From the NCBI RefSeq assembly GCF_009496535.1, contig NZ_WIDL01000017.1:1-64000 (forward strand): 64,000 nt of DNA. The letters are read 5' to 3'. The stretch comes from Stenotrophomonas sp. MYb238. Lineage in GTDB: Bacteria > Pseudomonadota > Gammaproteobacteria > Xanthomonadales > Xanthomonadaceae. Under the pieces are notes generated by a model that made no database searches, had not been told where the DNA came from, and was given only the letters and a program-made list of their open reading frames with translations. Positions 37,272 through 47,454 of this stretch are shown piece after piece. The position numbers were made by a program, and so were the translations under genes. Within the stretch, counting starts at the first letter, position 1, and each line of letters starts with the position of its first letter.

Positions 37272-37871
37272 ATGCCGCCCCGCCTGCCGCAACCCGAGCT
37301 GTCCAGCCCCCGGCTGCGCCTGCGCGAAGTGCGCGGGGACGACGCGCCGGCCCTGTTCGCCATCCACAGCGACCCGCAGGTGATGCGCTACTGGAGCTAC
37401 CCGGCCTGGACCGAGCCGGCGCAGGCCGAACGCAAGGTGGCCGACATCCAGCGCCAGCGCCGCGAGCTGGACATGTTCGTCTGGGCCATCGCCGATACGC
37501 GCAGCGACCGGCTGATCGGCACCAGCGCGGTGTTCGCGATGCACCTGGAGCAGGGCCGCGCCGAGATCGGCTACAGCCTGCATCCGCACTGGCAGGGCCG
37601 CGGGCTGGCCAGCGAGGCGTTGCGCATGATCCTGCGCCACCTGTTCGAGGACATGGGACTGCGCCGGATCGAAGCCGACATCGACCCGCGCAACCAGGCC
37701 TCGTGCCGGCTGGTCGAAAAGCTGGGCTTCGTCCGCGAGGGCGTGCTGCGCGAACGCTGGCACGTCAACGGCGAACCCGGCGACACTGCGCTGTACGGCC
37801 TGCTGCGCCGGGACTTCACCGACCGCGCGCAGGAGCGCACTTCAGTGCGCGATGGGGCTTTCCTTGGCTGA
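37272..37871 (+). CDS. GNAT-family N-acetyltransferase with REP-encoded C-terminus
   Basis: A 199-residue RimJ/RimL-type acetyltransferase. Seen: [27 protein letters not shown]-type start (about 14-40), [19 protein letters not shown] (acetyl-CoA loop), and [28 protein letters not shown] normal family member would end near LYGLLRRDF (about residue 183). The last residues, [13 protein letters not shown], are translated from the REP element at 37829-37927, so the original stop has probably been replaced by read-through into the repeat. Substrate unknown. Confidence 0.88.
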   Translation: MPPRLPQPELSSPRLRLREVRGDDAPALFAIHSDPQVMRYWSYPAWTEPAQAERKVADIQRQRRELDMFVWAIADTRSDRLIGTSAVFAMHLEQGRAEIGYSLHPHWQGRGLASEALRMILRHLFEDMGLRRIEADIDPRNQASCRLVEKLGFVREGVLRERWHVNGEPGDTALYGLLRRDFTDRAQERTSVRDGAFLG

Positions 37872-37927
37872 ATCCCGCGTGCGGACGGATCAGCGGGCAG
37901 GCCTTTCGCGACTGAAGTCGCTCCTAC
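37829..37927. repeat. REP-type element, hybrid and interrupted
   Basis: A 99-bp element with a CACTTCAGTG-type left arm (first base pair changed, GCAG instead of GTAG) and a GACTGAAGTC-type right arm. About 30 extra bases lie between the arms. The left part codes for the end of the GNAT protein. Confidence 0.82.
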
Positions 37928-37942
37928 GGGACAGCATCTGCT

Positions 37943-39328
37943 TCAATCGTTCGCGGGGCGGTTGCCGCGCAGCAGGCTCATCGCGAAACCGGCCACCGCC
38001 AGCGCGCCGGCCACCAGCACGGCCCACAGCACCAGGTTCTTCCAGTCGCGCACCGGCGCCGCCGGCGCATAGGCCTTGTCGCCGGCGCGTACCGCGCCCT
38101 CGCCAAGGCTGGCGACCGCCGGCTGCCACTGCGCGCCGTTGCGGGCGCGCAGGGCGGCCAGCATCGGCTCCAGGTTGCTCTCGCGCACGCCGGCGCGCGC
38201 ATTGCCGGCCACCAGCAGGTACGGCGCGCGGCCCTGGGCGAGGAACACCACGCTGCCCGGCCGGTAGCCCAGCTTCAAGGCCGGCGCCGGCGTGCCGGCC
38301 ACCGCCGGTTCGGCCTGCAGCTGCCAGTCGCGGTCGCCGGTTTCCTGCCCGAGCTCCAGCGGCGCCGACGCCTGCCTGCGCTCGCCTTCCTGCAGCGTCC
38401 AGGTGTTCCAGCCGCTGGCGCGCACCTGCCAGGCCTGCTCCGCGTCGGCCACCTTGCGGTCGTCGTCGCGGCTGGAAACATTCCACGACACCGCGGTGTT
38501 GGGCGGCATCGCCACGTCCACGCGCTGCACCGGGAAACGCCCCTGCATCCGGTAACGGAAACGGGCCGGCGCGGTGGCGTCGGGCGCGGAAGCGGCCAGC
38601 TCGATCCACTGCCAGTCGTTCGCGGCCGCATCGCCGGCCAGTTCGCCCCGCAGCGCGCGCAGCGGCGGCGCGCCTTCGCGCTGCAGCGGCACCAGCCGCA
38701 GGTAACGCAGCGACGTGGAGACGGCGACGCGATCGCTGCTCAGCTGCCGCCCCTGGTTGTGCAGGCGCACCAGCCGCACCTCCGGGTCGAGCACCTGCCA
38801 GCGGCGCAGGTCGTCGCTGCCTTCCAGGCGATAGCCCAGGTCCACCGCCGTCGGCTCGCCTTCCCATTCCACGCGCAGCGCCTGCACCTGCCCGGCCTGC
38901 CGGCCCAGGTCCACCAGCCACGACGGATCGCCCTTGGCCGCGCCGGCGGCGCCCAGCGTATTGCGCACCGACACCACGTTGCCGCCGGCATCGCGCTGCA
39001 CCACCACGCTCAGGTCCCCGCCCGCCGTCGTGGCGGCGCTGGCGGCGCTGGCGGGCAAGGCGAACCAGTCCAGCGCCACCTGGCGCGCCGGTCCGGCGAT
39101 CGGCGTGGCCGCGGCCTGCACCGCGCTGGCCATGGGCCTGCCGTCGGCGTCGATCACCTGCACGTCGCGCAGGTCGCGCCAGTACGCGGCGCGGTAGACC
39201 CCGGCGTCCAGGGCGACACGGTAGGCGCCGGCCTTGCCGGCCGGCTGCAGCGGCCATTGCCTGGCGAAATCGTCGGCGGCGTGCGCCGTCAGCGGTAGCA
39301 GCGCCATCCACCACAAGCGTCTGATCAT
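37943..39328 (-). CDS. DUF3999-family exported/membrane protein
   Basis: A 461-residue protein with a signal peptide (MIRRLWWMALLPLTAHA), a long periplasmic beta-rich domain (about 20-420, with the FARQWPL start and YRLEGSDDLRRW), and a C-terminal membrane anchor (about 430-452, NLVLWAVLVAGALAVAGFAM) followed by a short basic tail. This matches DUF3999, which usually pairs with a DUF2339 membrane protein. Its ATG overlaps the DUF2339 stop by four bases, so the two are coupled. Function is not known; a cell-envelope or polymer role is a guess. Confidence 0.88.
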   Translation of the reverse strand: MIRRLWWMALLPLTAHAADDFARQWPLQPAGKAGAYRVALDAGVYRAAYWRDLRDVQVIDADGRPMASAVQAAATPIAGPARQVALDWFALPASAASAATTAGGDLSVVVQRDAGGNVVSVRNTLGAAGAAKGDPSWLVDLGRQAGQVQALRVEWEGEPTAVDLGYRLEGSDDLRRWQVLDPEVRLVRLHNQGRQLSSDRVAVSTSLRYLRLVPLQREGAPPLRALRGELAGDAAANDWQWIELAASAPDATAPARFRYRMQGRFPVQRVDVAMPPNTAVSWNVSSRDDDRKVADAEQAWQVRASGWNTWTLQEGERRQASAPLELGQETGDRDWQLQAEPAVAGTPAPALKLGYRPGSVVFLAQGRAPYLLVAGNARAGVRESNLEPMLAALRARNGAQWQPAVASLGEGAVRAGDKAYAPAAPVRDWKNLVLWAVLVAGALAVAGFAMSLLRGNRPAND

Positions 39329-42057
39329 GCGGAAGCTTCCTCGTGTTGCGTCTCGTCGCCGCTCTTGCGCGGCGGTGCCGGCGCCAGCCAGCCGACCAGC
39401 GTGCACAGCAGCCCATAGGCGATGAAGGCGCCGATGCCCAGCAGGTCGCCCAGGTTGCCGCGGTCGATCAGCAGCAGCTTGGCCAGCACCACGGCCATCA
39501 GGATCGCCCCGGCCAGCCACAGCCCCCATTGCCCGCGCCGCGAGCCGCTCACCCAGCCGACCACGCCGAGCAGGCTCCACACCACGGTCAGGCTGGTCTG
39601 CGCCAGGCTGGTGTCAATCAGCCGGCCGTTCCAGTCGATGCCGCCCCAATGGTGCACGGCGCGCAGGGTGATCGTGCTGACCAGCACCAGCGCCGCCAGC
39701 GGCAGCAGGCCCAGGCGCAGCCCGGCCAGGCGCGAGCGCGCATCGACCGACCACAGCCGCATCGCCGCCAGCACCAGCACGGCCAGCTGCGCCAGGTCCA
39801 GCGGGTTGAGCAGCGCGATCCACGGCAGCGGCAACGAGGCGCCGTCGCTGGCCAGCGATACCAGCCACCACAGGCCCAGCACCGCGAAGGTCGCCGCCTG
39901 CAGGACCGGCCGGTAGCGGTCGAACGCCGCGCCCAGCGGCTGCGCCAGCCAGTGCCAGCGGCGGAGCGACAGCGCCGCCAGCAGCAGCCACGGCAGCGCC
40001 AGCAGCATGCCGACCCAACCGCCGGCCAGTTCGAAGCGCTTGCCCAGATGCCAGGACAGCAGCGACAGCACCGTCGGCCACAGCAGCCACCAGGCGAACT
40101 GCGCGGCGCCGGCGATGGCATCGCCCGCCGCACGCAGGCAAAGCAGGCTGCGCACGCCCAACGCCGCGAACAGCGGCCAGGCCCAGGCGCCGTGGCCGGC
40201 GAACGGCTGGCCATACGCCCCGAGCTGCAGGAAGGCCAGCGGGAATGCCAGCACGAAGCAGCCCAGGGTGGTCAGCGACAGCGCCAGGGCCGGCCGGCGC
40301 CGGTGCACCTCGGCCGCGATCCAGCCGGTGACGCCCAGCAGCAGCAGCATTCCATGCAGGATGCTGCGCGGCTCCACGAAACGCGCGATCTCGGTGCCGA
40401 CGTTGCCCATCCACCAGGCCAGGCTCCAGGCGTAGGCGATCACCGCCACCGGCGTATTGCCGGCGCCGCGGTACAGCCACGCGGTGGTGAAGGCGGCCAG
40501 CGCGATCAGTAGCGCGCCCATGAAGGTGGCGTTGGCGACGGCGAACTCCACGCCATCGCGGACGGCATGGGCGCCGTCGATGCCCACCGCCAGCGCGAAC
40601 GCGGCCGCCAGCTGCAGGCCGATGCCGGTCCAGCGCGCCAGCCGGCGCTGCTGCACCAGGCCCAGCCAGACCAGGCCGGCGCCTTCCAGCGCGAATACCG
40701 AGGCGGTGGCCTTGGCCGACAACGCCAGCGGCACCGCCAGCGTGGCGAATCCCACCGCGAGGATCGCGTAGCCCTGCGCCAGCAGGCGCAGCCGCTCGCG
40801 GCCCAGCAGCGCGCGCGCCAGCACCGCGTAGAGCACGGCCACGCCCAGCGCGCACAGCGCCAGCGGCATGCGCTCGCCCTGCAGCAGGCCGGCCTGCAGC
40901 GAGAACGCCACCAGCGGCGTGCCGAACAGCAGGCAGCCGTCGATGCGCGCGCCGCCCGGCGTTGCCGCCCGGCGCGCGTACAGCAGCGGCAGCAGCAGGT
41001 AGAACGCGAAGAACAGCAGCAGGAACGGCTCGGTGCTGGCGAACTTGGCCGGCGCGTAGTCCAGCACGCCCCAGATCGTGCCGATGCCCCAGGTGAAGGC
41101 GAAGCCGAGCAGGTTGAGGATGCGCCACGGCCGCACCCAGGCGATGGCGAAGATGCCGGCATTGAGCAGCGCGTAATACGAGAACAGGCCGACATGGTTG
41201 CCGCTGCCGTCGGACAGCCAGACCGGCGCCATGAACCCGGCCAGCACGCCGAGGATGGCCAGCGTGCGCGACTCCTGCAGCACCGCCATCACGCACAGCC
41301 CGCCGATCAGCACCACGCTGATCGCGAACGCTGGCAGCGCGTCGATCAGGCCGTGGTTCTTGAACGCGGCGAACACCACCAGCAGCAGTACGCCTATCGC
41401 ACCGCCCTGCAAGGCCAGCGCGAAGGTACGGTGGCTCTCGCGCTTGCGCCATGCGAACACCAGTCCGGCCAATGCGGCAAGGCTGATGCCGGCCAGGCGG
41501 AACGCGGGCGGGAAACTGAACCAGCCGGCATCGCTGCCGTACTTGAGCAGCGCCGCCACGCCGGCCAGCAGCACCAGCATGCCGACCTTGACCGGCACGT
41601 TGCCGGTGGTGAACCACTGCTTGACGCGCGCGATGCCGCGCTCGACGAAACCGGGCTCTGCCGGCGCCCATGCTTCGGGCCGTGGCGCGGAAGCCGGGAT
41701 GGGGCGTGCCGGCGGCGGCGCCAGGGGTTCCGGCAGAGGCGGCAACGGCGGTGCTTCCACGGGCCGAAGCGGCTCGGCCGCCTGCCTCGTGGGTTCGGGT
41801 TCGGGTTCGGGCTCTGGCTCAGGTGCGGAAGGCGCGAACGCTCCCGCCTGCGGCGACGGTTCCTGCCAGGCGTTGCCCCATTCCGCGGCCGGGGACGGGG
41901 CCGCTTCGCCAGCCGGCGCGGACGCCAGCGACGCCTCGAGCGCGGCGACGCGCCGCTTGAGCGAGGACACCGACACCAGCGCCATGACCAGCAGCACCGG
42001 CACCGCCAGCACCACCACGACAGCCAGCATCCCAAAGAACATCAACGCGCCATCCAT
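39325..42057 (-). CDS. DUF2339-family polytopic membrane protein
   Basis: A 910-residue protein with an N-terminal membrane helix, a coiled region (about 30-45, SLKRRVAALEASLAS), a Pro/Glu/Ala-rich linker with repeated PEPEPEPE (about 75-95), and then about 22-25 hydrophobic segments to the end. The FTTGNVPVKVGMLVLLAGVAALLKYG segment and the SLL repeats are family marks. It is followed by the DUF3999 gene with an ATGA overlap. The function of the family is not established. No enzyme motif was seen. Confidence 0.9.
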   Translation of the reverse strand: MDGALMFFGMLAVVVVLAVPVLLVMALVSVSSLKRRVAALEASLASAPAGEAAPSPAAEWGNAWQEPSPQAGAFAPSAPEPEPEPEPEPTRQAAEPLRPVEAPPLPPLPEPLAPPPARPIPASAPRPEAWAPAEPGFVERGIARVKQWFTTGNVPVKVGMLVLLAGVAALLKYGSDAGWFSFPPAFRLAGISLAALAGLVFAWRKRESHRTFALALQGGAIGVLLLVVFAAFKNHGLIDALPAFAISVVLIGGLCVMAVLQESRTLAILGVLAGFMAPVWLSDGSGNHVGLFSYYALLNAGIFAIAWVRPWRILNLLGFAFTWGIGTIWGVLDYAPAKFASTEPFLLLFFAFYLLLPLLYARRAATPGGARIDGCLLFGTPLVAFSLQAGLLQGERMPLALCALGVAVLYAVLARALLGRERLRLLAQGYAILAVGFATLAVPLALSAKATASVFALEGAGLVWLGLVQQRRLARWTGIGLQLAAAFALAVGIDGAHAVRDGVEFAVANATFMGALLIALAAFTTAWLYRGAGNTPVAVIAYAWSLAWWMGNVGTEIARFVEPRSILHGMLLLLGVTGWIAAEVHRRRPALALSLTTLGCFVLAFPLAFLQLGAYGQPFAGHGAWAWPLFAALGVRSLLCLRAAGDAIAGAAQFAWWLLWPTVLSLLSWHLGKRFELAGGWVGMLLALPWLLLAALSLRRWHWLAQPLGAAFDRYRPVLQAATFAVLGLWWLVSLASDGASLPLPWIALLNPLDLAQLAVLVLAAMRLWSVDARSRLAGLRLGLLPLAALVLVSTITLRAVHHWGGIDWNGRLIDTSLAQTSLTVVWSLLGVVGWVSGSRRGQWGLWLAGAILMAVVLAKLLLIDRGNLGDLLGIGAFIAYGLLCTLVGWLAPAPPRKSGDETQHEEASA

Positions 42058-42185
42058 TCCTCGTCCTTGTCACCGGGAGGTGCGGCACCACCTTATCCGC
42101 GCTTCGCCGAAACGCAAGATGCGGCATGGCCGGTCCGTGGCGTACGGGCAGGAGGGCACGGCCCGCCACATGGCCTCTTCACCAC

Positions 42186-42257
42186 GTAGGAGCGCACTTC
42201 AGTGCGCGATGGGGCTTTGCCGGGAAGACCCCATCGCGCACTGAAGTGCGCTCCTAC
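42186..42257. repeat. REP-type palindrome (CACTTCAGTG stem)
   Basis: A 72-bp matched-arm GTAG...CTAC element between DUF2339 and gap, same subfamily as 27041-27111. Confidence 0.9.
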
Positions 42258-42291
42258 GAGTGCGCCCTGCCCGGCCGCAGGGTGGCGGGAC

Positions 42292-42322
42292 GAAAAAGAA
42301 GGGCGCCTGTCCGGCGCCCTTC
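42292..42322 (-). terminator. Rho-independent terminator of gap
   Basis: Arms GAAGGGCGCC / GGCGCCCTTC (10 bp, perfect) around TGTCC. On the minus strand the stem is followed by TTTTT (complement of 42293-42297). It lies 23 bases after the gap stop. Confidence 0.88.
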
Positions 42323-42345
42323 TCCATTCAACCGCGACGGACCGG

Positions 42346-45203
<2,858 letters not shown>

Positions 45204-45231
45204 CGGGAACAGCCCCCCTCCGGCACGGGTT

Positions 45232-45615
45232 TCACCCCTGTTGCCTGGCCTGGATCATTCTGTCGATGGTGTAGCCAAAGGCATAACGGCGCAGCTGCTC
45301 GACCATCGCCCGCCCGCGCTCATCATGCAGCCCCAGGCTGCTGCCGAGGACATGCTTGGCATAGGCATCCATGGGAGCCTTGCAACTGGCCTGCGCCGCA
45401 TGCGCCACTTCGCTGGCGGTGAAGCCGGGGAAATCGAGCCCCATCGCATAGCGATCCCCGATCAGCCGTTTCACGTAGTCGGCATGGCACTCGAGCACCT
45501 TGGCCTCGAGAGTGGCGACAGCATCCGGTGGTGGCTCGGTGGCCGTGGCCGGCAGAACGGTCATGCTCCCGCCGAACAGTACGGCGAACTTCCATGCATT
45601 CGATACAACTGTCAT
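45232..45615 (-). CDS. Small exported protein, unknown function
   Basis: A 127-residue protein. ATG 45615 has GGAGAAG four bases upstream. The N-terminus (about 1-26) is a probable signal peptide ending after LPATA, then a helical mature part with two cysteines (ECHADY and ASCKAP) that may form a disulfide. I recognise no family. It lies 51 bp after the M56/TonB gene on the same strand and may be third in a blaI-M56-orf operon; that link is only positional. Confidence 0.72.
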   Translation of the reverse strand: MTVVSNAWKFAVLFGGSMTVLPATATEPPPDAVATLEAKVLECHADYVKRLIGDRYAMGLDFPGFTASEVAHAAQASCKAPMDAYAKHVLGSSLGLHDERGRAMVEQLRRYAFGYTIDRMIQARQQG

Positions 45616-45666
45616 GGCTTCTCCTTGGCTTGCGTCGATTGAACACCGGATGACGCTCCGGCAGCG

Positions 45667-47004
45667 CTACTCGGGCGGACGTGATTTCCCGCAGATCACC
45701 ACGCCCGCTTCTGTCCCCGGCAAACTCACCTGGCACGTTCCCTGAGGCGAGATGCGCGACCTGCTGGTGTCTATGGCGAACCACTCGTATTCGCCGCGGT
45801 CGGCCCATCCTTCCGGGGCGGCGGTCGATTTCATGAAGGCATCCCAATAGAACGCCTCGCTGGCGCGTGCCGCTACCCGATGCCCGTTGCGGTAAGTCGG
45901 CGCATAGCGGTACTGCCTGACCGCATCCAGGGCTGCGGCGTCGAACACACCCTTGGGCTCTGACGACTGCACAGTCGCGCCAGTCACGCGGCCATCCACA
46001 TCTATCTCCACCGTCACGGTAACCGCGCCGTTGATGCCGTCGGCTCCGTCGGGATACTCCGCAGCCACCGTCCTGAGCGCTGCTGGCCCCTCAATGGCCG
46101 GCGATCCGGCGTCGACGGCCGGTTGCGCCGCCCATGCCGCATAGCCAAGCCCGGTCGACAGGCCCGCGCACAGCAGCACGATCGCGAACCACTGCTTCTT
46201 TCCGGGCACGGGACGCTTCAACATGGCGATGCGCGCCTTCAACGGATGATGGTTTTGCCAGTGACAACCCACCGGCAACGGCGACAGCGCCAGCCCGGTC
46301 TTGAGCATGGCGTCGCCGTAACTGCGGCGTGCGCCGGCGCTGCGGGCGACGACGCGTTCGTCGCAGGACAATTCCTGGTCCTCGCGGCAGCGGCGCACCG
46401 CCAGCGGCAGCAGCGGGTTGAACCAGTACAGGCACTGCATCGCCGCCAGCAGCGCGTTGACGACGGTGTCGCCGCGGCGCAGGTGCACCTGTTCGTGCAG
46501 CAGCACGAGCCGGCGCTCCGGCGCGGTATAGCGCTGTTCGAAATCCACCGGCAGCACGATGCGCGGCCGCCACAGGCCGACGACGGCCGGCAGCCCGGCG
46601 GCGGCGCGCGCCTGCCATGACCCGTCGTCGCGACGCCGCAGCATTCCCAGTCCACGGACGAAACGGCGCTGCTGCCGCAGCAGCCATGCCATCGTCAGCA
46701 ACGCTCCCGCCAGCCAGGCGCCGCCCAGCAGCAAGGCCCACGGCAGTGTCGCCATGTCCGGCGCCAGCGCGGCGTTGGCCGCCGGCATCGTCGCGCCGAT
46801 GGCCGTCATCGGCAGCACCGCGCTGCGTGGCGCCGGCAGCAGTACCGCGACCAGCGCCACCGGCACCGCCAGCCACAACAGATAGGCCGCGCTGGCGCCG
46901 AGACGGTGCCGCACCGTACCGCGCAGGGCCAGCACCACGGCCATCGCCACGCCGCTGGCCAGCGCGGTTTCCAGCAAGGCCTGCATGACGTCAGGGCTGG
47001 TCAT
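45667..47004 (-). CDS. M56 (BlaR1/MecR1-type) metallopeptidase fused to a TonB C-terminal domain
   Basis: A 445-residue membrane protein. Residues about 10-110 hold several membrane segments. The zinc-protease site is HEQVHLRRGD (about 170-179) with the downstream Glu in CREDQELSCDERV, as in BlaR1/MecR1. A further membrane segment is at about 270-290. The C-terminal part is a TonB-C-like fold (about 320-390, GAVTVTVEIDVDGRVTGATV, DAAALDAVRQYRYAP). This replaces the penicillin-sensing domain of BlaR1, so the signal is probably not a beta-lactam. It overlaps the BlaI-type gene by 14 bases. Confidence 0.9.
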   Translation of the reverse strand: MTSPDVMQALLETALASGVAMAVVLALRGTVRHRLGASAAYLLWLAVPVALVAVLLPAPRSAVLPMTAIGATMPAANAALAPDMATLPWALLLGGAWLAGALLTMAWLLRQQRRFVRGLGMLRRRDDGSWQARAAAGLPAVVGLWRPRIVLPVDFEQRYTAPERRLVLLHEQVHLRRGDTVVNALLAAMQCLYWFNPLLPLAVRRCREDQELSCDERVVARSAGARRSYGDAMLKTGLALSPLPVGCHWQNHHPLKARIAMLKRPVPGKKQWFAIVLLCAGLSTGLGYAAWAAQPAVDAGSPAIEGPAALRTVAAEYPDGADGINGAVTVTVEIDVDGRVTGATVQSSEPKGVFDAAALDAVRQYRYAPTYRNGHRVAARASEAFYWDAFMKSTAAPEGWADRGEYEWFAIDTSRSRISPQGTCQVSLPGTEAGVVICGKSRPPE

Positions 47005-47365
47005 CGTCGAGCTCCTCCAGCAGCCTGCGCAGTTCGGCCACGTCGTCGCGGCTCAGCCTGCGGTGCTGGCTGAAATGCGCCACCAGCGGCGCGACGCGAC
47101 CGTCGAACAGGCGTTCGAGCAGGCTGCTGCTCTCCTCCAGCAGCCACGCATCACGCTGCACCCGCGGCGCGTACAGGTAACGGCGCCCGTCCTTCGCGGC
47201 GCTGATCGCACCCTTGTTGAGCAGGCGGTTGAGCAGGGTCTTGACCGTGGCCTCGGCCCAGTCGTTGCGGCCGGCCAGGCGCGCCATCACCTCGTCGGCG
47301 GCGAGCGGATGCGCCTCCCACAGGATCTCCATCACCACCGCCTCGGCTTCGCTGATCCGGATCAT
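46991..47365 (-). CDS. BlaI/MecI/CopY-family transcriptional repressor
   Basis: A 124-residue winged-helix repressor. Family marks are ISEAEAVVMEILWEAHPLAADEV (1-27), AEATVKTLLNRLLNKGAISAAKDGRRYLYAP (about 38-68), and the C-terminal dimerisation helices (SRDDVAELRRLLEEL). Such repressors are cleaved after activation of the partner M56 protease. It is the first gene of the operon, and its start codon touches a strongly symmetric operator (47366-47405) that also faces the divergent acetyl-CoA hydrolase-like gene. Confidence 0.92.
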   Translation of the reverse strand: MIRISEAEAVVMEILWEAHPLAADEVMARLAGRNDWAEATVKTLLNRLLNKGAISAAKDGRRYLYAPRVQRDAWLLEESSSLLERLFDGRVAPLVAHFSQHRRLSRDDVAELRRLLEELDDDQP

Positions 47366-47405
47366 CGTTTACGCCCGTAATTTTTATCGATTACACGAGT
47401 AAACG
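47366..47405. promoter_or_regulatory. BlaI-type dyad operator between blaI and the acetyl-CoA hydrolase-like gene
   Basis: Two TTTAC-N4-GTAAT boxes in inverted order: TTTACGCCCGTAAT (47368-47381) and ATTACACGAGTAAA (47390-47403, read on the other strand). The whole array is symmetric about 47385.5 with outer CGTTTAC / GTAAACG arms. Each box resembles BlaI/MecI half-operators (TTACA-type/TGTAA). It directly abuts the repressor's start, so autorepression is expected. Binding not tested. Confidence 0.75.
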
Positions 47406-47454
47406 AAATGTCTGTCAAGCGCCCCGACCGGGAATTCATCGCCCGGATGCTGTA

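Larger units (their letters stand above)
42058..42345. other. Intergenic region between DUF2339 and gap
   Basis: 288 bases with a REP element and the gap terminator. The short stretch 42058-42185 presumably holds the DUF2339 promoter; no gene is seen. Confidence 0.5.
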
